NCBI GenBank assembly: GCA_019115165.1 | Contig: DXEB01000061.1 | Location: forward strand, 1 to 55,885 | Direction: 5' to 3' | DNA from: Candidatus Anaerotignum merdipullorum | GTDB lineage: Bacteria; Bacillota; Clostridia; Lachnospirales; Anaerotignaceae | Length of the DNA: 55,885 nt | In this document: in pieces, positions 52,751 through 55,885 of the stretch | Position numbering within the stretch: the first letter of the stretch is position 1 | Layout of the letters: each line of letters starts with the position of its first letter | Made by a program: the position numbers and the translations under genes | The notes under the pieces: generated by a model | What the model was told of the DNA's origin: nothing | What the model saw: only the letters and a program-made list of their open reading frames with translations | Databases searched by the model: none

Positions 52751-53347
52751 TCACTCCTTTGTCTGAGGCTTTGTGATGACAGCATCAATCAAACCGTATG
52801 CTTTGGCTTCCTCTGCTGTCATAAAATTATCCCGTTCTGTATCTCGGGAAATTTCTTCAAAGGATTTTCCTGTATTGGCGGCTAAAATTTCATTCAGTTT
52901 CTTTTTGGTACGTAAAATATTCTCTGCATGAATCTGAATATCGGTTGCCTGTCCTCTGGCGCCGCCGCTGGGCTGATGAATCATCACTTCCGCATTGGGA
53001 AGCGCATAACGTTTGCCCTTTGCGCCGCCTGCCAGCAGAAATGCACCCATACTTGCCGCCATACCAATGCAAATCGTGGAAACATCCGGACGAATATACT
53101 GCATGGTATCATAAATTGCCATTCCCGCCGTTACAGAGCCGCCGGGGCTGTTGATATACAAGTTGATATCCTTATCGGGATCTTCTGCAGCCAGGAACAA
53201 TAACTGTGCCACCACCAAGCTTGCCGTCACATCAGTCACTTCCTCGCCTAGGAAAATGATTCTGTCCTTTAACAGTCTTGAGTAAATATCATAAGAACGT
53301 TCTCCGCGGTTGGTCTGCTCCACAACCATAGGTACTAAACTCATCAT
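52751..53347 (-). CDS. clpP: ATP-dependent Clp protease proteolytic subunit ClpP
   Basis: A 198-residue serine protease forming a tetradecameric barrel. Catalytic Ser is in [11 protein letters not shown] near 102, His in [10 protein letters not shown] near 127, Asp in [13 protein letters not shown] near 176. [16 protein letters not shown] is the oxyanion-hole and handle region. AGGAGGG lies 4 nt before the first ATG and 7 before the second, so the second Met may be the real start. A hairpin (53380-53400) separates it from tig. Confidence 0.96.
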   Translation of the reverse strand: MMSLVPMVVEQTNRGERSYDIYSRLLKDRIIFLGEEVTDVTASLVVAQLLFLAAEDPDKDINLYINSPGGSVTAGMAIYDTMQYIRPDVSTICIGMAASMGAFLLAGGAKGKRYALPNAEVMIHQPSGGARGQATDIQIHAENILRTKKKLNEILAANTGKSFEEISRDTERDNFMTAEEAKAYGLIDAVITKPQTKE

Positions 53348-53379
53348 GAATCCCTCCTGTTTTGTTTTTGATACGAAAT

Positions 53380-53400
53380 AGGCACAGATTCCCTGTGCCT
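53380..53400 (-). other. Hairpin between tig and clpP
   Basis: AGGCACAG and CTGTGCCT, 8 bp stem with a 5 nt loop, 33 nt before clpP. No proper T run follows, so it is a processing site or weak attenuator rather than a full terminator. Confidence 0.45.
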
Positions 53401-53425
53401 GTTTCTGATGCGCGATTCACGCCAA

Positions 53426-54724
53426 TTACTTCTCTGCTTCCGTCAGAACTGCGGTATCTTCAATCAGCTTCATTGCCGCTCTTACCAGCATATCTGCTTC
53501 CAACGCTTTTTTGTCTTCATCCTGTATCATTTCCAGCATAGTCTTTCCATCGATGCCATAGCTTTCTCCATATTTTACAACTTCCGCATCCAGTTCTTCT
53601 TTCGAAATGGTCAGGTTTTCTTCTTTTGCAATCTGTTCCAACATCAATCTTGCATTGACGCTCTTTATGCTGGTATCTTTGAAGGTTTCTCTCATTGCTT
53701 CTTCAGAAGTACCCATGTACTGATAATAAATATCCATGCTCAGCCCCTGACGCATGATATTTTCTTCAAATTCTTTCATCATACTATTGATTTTATTATC
53801 ATACATTACCTGAGGCACTTCCATGGTGCAGTTTGCTACTGCGGCATCCAGCAGCTTGTCACCCTGAATCTGTTTTGCTTTTTAATTTTTTTCCTTTGCC
53901 AGTTTTTCCACAATGCTTGCTTTATATTCATCCAATGTGGAGAATTCAGAAACATCTTCCGCAAACGCATCGTTCAGCTCTGGCAGTTCTTTGGCAGTAA
54001 TCCCTTTGATTTCAATCGCAAATACAGCAGGTTTTCCTGCCAACTCCGGTGCATGGTATGCTTCCGGGAATGTTACCTGAATATCAAATTTTTCGCCGAT
54101 GGAATGACCCGCCACCTGTTCTTCGAAACCTTCAATGAAAGAATGAGAACCCAGTTCCAGGTCATATTCGTCCGCTTTTCCGCCGTCAAAAGGAACACCA
54201 TCTACAGAACCTTCATAGCTCAGCTTCACAACATCACCCATCTGCGCAGGTCTGTCTGTTACTTCGATCATTCTTGCATTCTGTTTCTGTACTTTTTCCA
54301 GCTCTGCATTGACTTCTTCATCGGTTACTTCTGCAGTTACTTTTTCTACAGTCAGTCCTTTGTACTGCCCCAGCTGTACTTCCGGTTTGACGGTAACATC
54401 AATCAGAAATTTAATTCCTTTTTCTTTGTCGATGTATTCCACATCCAGCGTAGGTGCGGATACCACATCCAAATCCAGTTCTTTGATTGCTTCCATATAT
54501 TCATCCGGGAAGATATGATTGATGGCATCTTCATAGAAAAAGCTTTCCCCATACTGTGCTTCGATCAGTTTTCTGGGTACTTTCCCTTTTCTGAAACCCG
54601 GAATGGAGATTTGATTTTTGTTTTTGTTGTAAGCAAAAGCCAGACCTTTTTCCAGCACTTCTGCACTTACTTCAAAAGAAAATTTTACTTCTGTTTTTTC
54701 TTTGCTGATTACTGTTGCATTCAT
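53426..54724 (-). pseudogene. tig: Trigger factor, interrupted by one in-frame stop
   Basis: Ribosome-bound chaperone and prolyl isomerase; full reading gives 432 codons, normal for the family. Domains: ribosome-binding tail (MNATVISKEKTEVKF, GFRKGKVPR near 44), FKBP-type PPIase (GDVVKLSYEGSVDGVPFDGG near 165; EQVAGHSIGEKF), and the C-terminal chaperone arms (CTMEVPQVMYDNKINSMM; MRQGLSMDIYYQYMG). Codon 281 is TAA (53882-53884) in the stretch EKN-stop-KAKQIQGDK; both sides stay in one frame and are well conserved, so a GAA to TAA change would explain it. It would yield a 280-residue N+PPIase protein. A restart at the ATG 53822-53824 has no ribosome site. AAGGAGGAGC precedes the start. Confidence 0.85.
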
Positions 54725-54829
54725 GATTAGAAGCTCCTCCTTAAAATATCTGTATCTGACAACTTCCATCGATTTTGGCTGTATGTTGTCATTTCCCGGC
54801 AGTCCTTGAAAACTGCACAATCAAAGCAT

Positions 54830-54838
54830 ATTATATCA
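54830..54838 (-). promoter_or_regulatory. Extended -10 promoter of tig
   Basis: Minus strand TGATATAAT, an extended -10; the leader to the tig ATG is about 100 nt. No CIRCE or CtsR-like site was recognised. Confidence 0.5.
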
Positions 54839-54900
54839 CAGCAAAAACCGAAAATCTACTGCAAATTAGAAAAAATCCCCTGATTTTCAGCAAAAAAACA

Positions 54901-55182
54901 TCAGAGAACTTCTATCTGTACATCAATCAACTCTGCTTGCGTATGGGTTTCCATAAAATCCAGGATCTGTCGCACCATACGATCCACATGCCTGTTTTCA
55001 TTGCTGACACAGGCAAATCCAATGGTCAGCAGTTTATGGTCATCCTGCGTATCCACTTCTGCAATGGACACATTGAATTTATTTCTGGTTTTTTCCATCA
55101 AACTTCTGCGTATCATGCGTTTTTCTTTCAAGCTGGTCACCCATTCTGCTCGAAAGGTTGCTACACACGTTCCAATCATCAT
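54901..55182 (-). CDS. DUF503 family protein
   Basis: A 93-residue ferredoxin-fold-like protein of DUF503 (YlxP-like), recognised from SLKEKRMIRRSLMEKTRNKFNVSIAEV (split SLKEKRM and RNKFNVSIAEVDTQD) and the later IGFACVSNENRHVDRMV. Some family members are encoded beside rbfA and infB and may act in ribosome maturation; here it is alone. AAAGGATG lies upstream of two adjacent ATGs; the first is taken. Located upstream of tig on the same strand, separated by about 175 bp. Confidence 0.88.
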   Translation of the reverse strand: MMIGTCVATFRAEWVTSLKEKRMIRRSLMEKTRNKFNVSIAEVDTQDDHKLLTIGFACVSNENRHVDRMVRQILDFMETHTQAELIDVQIEVL

Positions 55183-55611
55183 GTCTTTTCATCCTTTCCG
55201 TTTGAGGAACTTCACCGCATCTCATTTTCACTTTTTCGCATTCCTCCATTCGATGGGGCTCCACTGGTTGTTCGGCTCATTTTTGCGTTTTCCCTGCTTC
55301 TGCCTTCGGCGCATGTCTGACTTTTGTCCGCATCTATGCCATTTCCAAGCAATATGCTGCCTGCTTGATTCGATTTGTTTCCATCCTTTTTTTCTCCTAA
55401 AAAATACTAACATGTTTTCGGTTGCTTTGCACGCAAAACTTCTCTACAAACTTCTTTCCCGACCAAACAGCATGACTTCTTTTTGTTTTTTTACTTCCGC
55501 TCCATGCTGTTTTTGTTCCTTCCCTCAAAAGTACGGACTCATATCCAATTTTATAAAAGCATGTCCTCATTCCTTTTCCATATCCCGTATTTTCAGCTTA
55601 ACACAAATACG
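55183..55611. other. Intergenic stretch before the tRNA genes
   Basis: About 430 bp. On the minus strand it is purine-rich with several short Lys/Arg-rich frames that break into each other; none has a good start and length together. No gene called. Confidence 0.45.
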
Positions 55612-55638
55612 AAAAAGAGAGTATCCAAAGATACTCTC
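55612..55638 (-). terminator. Terminator of the tRNA-Gly array
   Basis: Minus strand: GAGAGTATC, loop TTTG, GATACTCTC, then T5. It ends transcription 6 nt past the last tRNA. Confidence 0.92.
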
Positions 55639-55643
55639 CCAAC

Positions 55644-55715
55644 AGCGCGAGACGAGATTCGAACTCGCGACCCTCGCCTTGGCAAGGCGATGCTCTACCA
55701 CTGAGCCACTCGCGC
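55644..55715 (-). tRNA. tRNA-Gly (GCC)
   Basis: A 72 nt cloverleaf on the minus strand: acceptor GCGCGAG/CTCGCGC, D arm GCTC-AGTGGTA-GAGC, anticodon arm TCGCC-TTGCCAA-GGCGA (anticodon GCC), T arm GCGAG-TTCGAAT-CTCGT, discriminator U. CCA is not encoded. Last copy of the array before the terminator. Confidence 0.96.
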
Positions 55716-55768
55716 ATAAATTTGTACTTGTAAAACACTTGAAAACCTTTCCCAGATGGCTTCCAAAA

Positions 55769-55840
55769 AGCGCGAGACGAGATTCGAACTCGCGACCCTC
55801 GCCTTGGCAAGGCGATGCTCTACCACTGAGCCACTCGCGC
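55769..55840 (-). tRNA. tRNA-Gly (GCC), second copy
   Basis: Identical in sequence to the copy at 55644-55715, 53 nt upstream of it on the minus strand. Same anticodon GCC, no encoded CCA. The flanking spacers are also related. Confidence 0.96.
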
Positions 55841-55885
55841 ACAAATTTGCGCTTGGAAAACGCTTGGAAACCTTTTGCAGATGGA

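Larger units (their letters stand above)
55644..55885 (-). repeat. 125 bp tandem repeat of tRNA-Gly plus spacer
   Basis: The tRNA starts recur with a 125 bp period. The spacer after the first (55716-55768) and the sequence after the second (55841-55885) align with scattered differences: AAATTTG, CTTG-AAAAC-CTTG-AAACCTTT and AGATGG are shared. The window ends inside this second spacer, so a third copy may follow. Confidence 0.85.

Noticed and set aside
53408..54730. 440-codon plus-strand frame opposite tig
   Set aside because: Full of Phe, Cys and His; a shadow of trigger factor. It remains open only because of codon bias on the other strand.
55228..55413. Lys/Arg-rich frame near the tRNA genes
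   Set aside because: Three frames of similar quality overlap in this purine-rich stretch, so none can be preferred; no conserved motif seen.

Overview
The window looks like a chromosomal contig end from an anaerobic Clostridia-type Firmicute, most likely Lachnospiraceae or Anaerotignum-like. The reasons are strong AGGAGG ribosome sites, a class III fructose-bisphosphatase, AddB rather than RecB, a DUF5721 and a TIGR04086 protein, tig-clpP-clpX order, a CIRCE element and a TRAP transporter. No phage, IS element or CRISPR array was seen. The sequence starts inside glnS and ends in the spacer of a tandem tRNA-Gly array.

Layout. 0-5.4 kb: start of glnS, a DUF5721 gene, htpG under a perfect CIRCE, then two secreted paralogues of very different base composition and a small membrane protein. 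5.5-10 kb: a secreted phytase-like esterase, exonuclease III, an ArsC/Spx-like protein and a nitrilase-family amidase. 10.5-24.7 kb: an accessory catabolic island. It holds lipoate ligase, an acetoin-type 2-oxoacid dehydrogenase complex (E3 with its own lipoyl domain, E2, E1 beta, E1 alpha), a PCC/DUF296 protein, an AEC permease, an MBL hydrolase, an SDR dehydrogenase, a GntR regulator and a DctPQM TRAP transporter. Three operons in it share one promoter/operator design: TTGACA, 17 bp, an extended -10, and GAATTC half-sites 21 bp apart at fixed positions. I infer a single GntR-controlled pathway: TRAP uptake of an organic acid or polyol, SDR oxidation, then TPP/lipoate cleavage to acyl-CoA. 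25-31.7 kb: LMW phosphatase, iron-sulfur flavoprotein, fbp, a membrane protein, a second SDR and a YjjG-type nucleotidase. 31.7-38.6 kb: TrkH/TrkA potassium uptake, secDF with a complex leader, a TIGR04086 protein and a PHP phosphoesterase. 39-46 kb: a stalk-domain lipoprotein, a small FMN-binding-like protein, addB and a YiiD-like GNAT-thioesterase fusion. 46-55 kb: ruvAB, a DMT exporter, threonine ammonia-lyase, clpX, clpP, a trigger factor gene broken by one in-frame stop, and DUF503. 55.6 kb to the end: two tRNA-Gly(GCC) copies in a 125 bp tandem repeat.

Best leads: the GAATTC regulon with its catabolic island; the secDF leader (own promoter, short ORF, two terminator-like hairpins); the nonsense codon in tig; the HtpG acidic linker; and the compositionally mismatched secreted paralogue pair.
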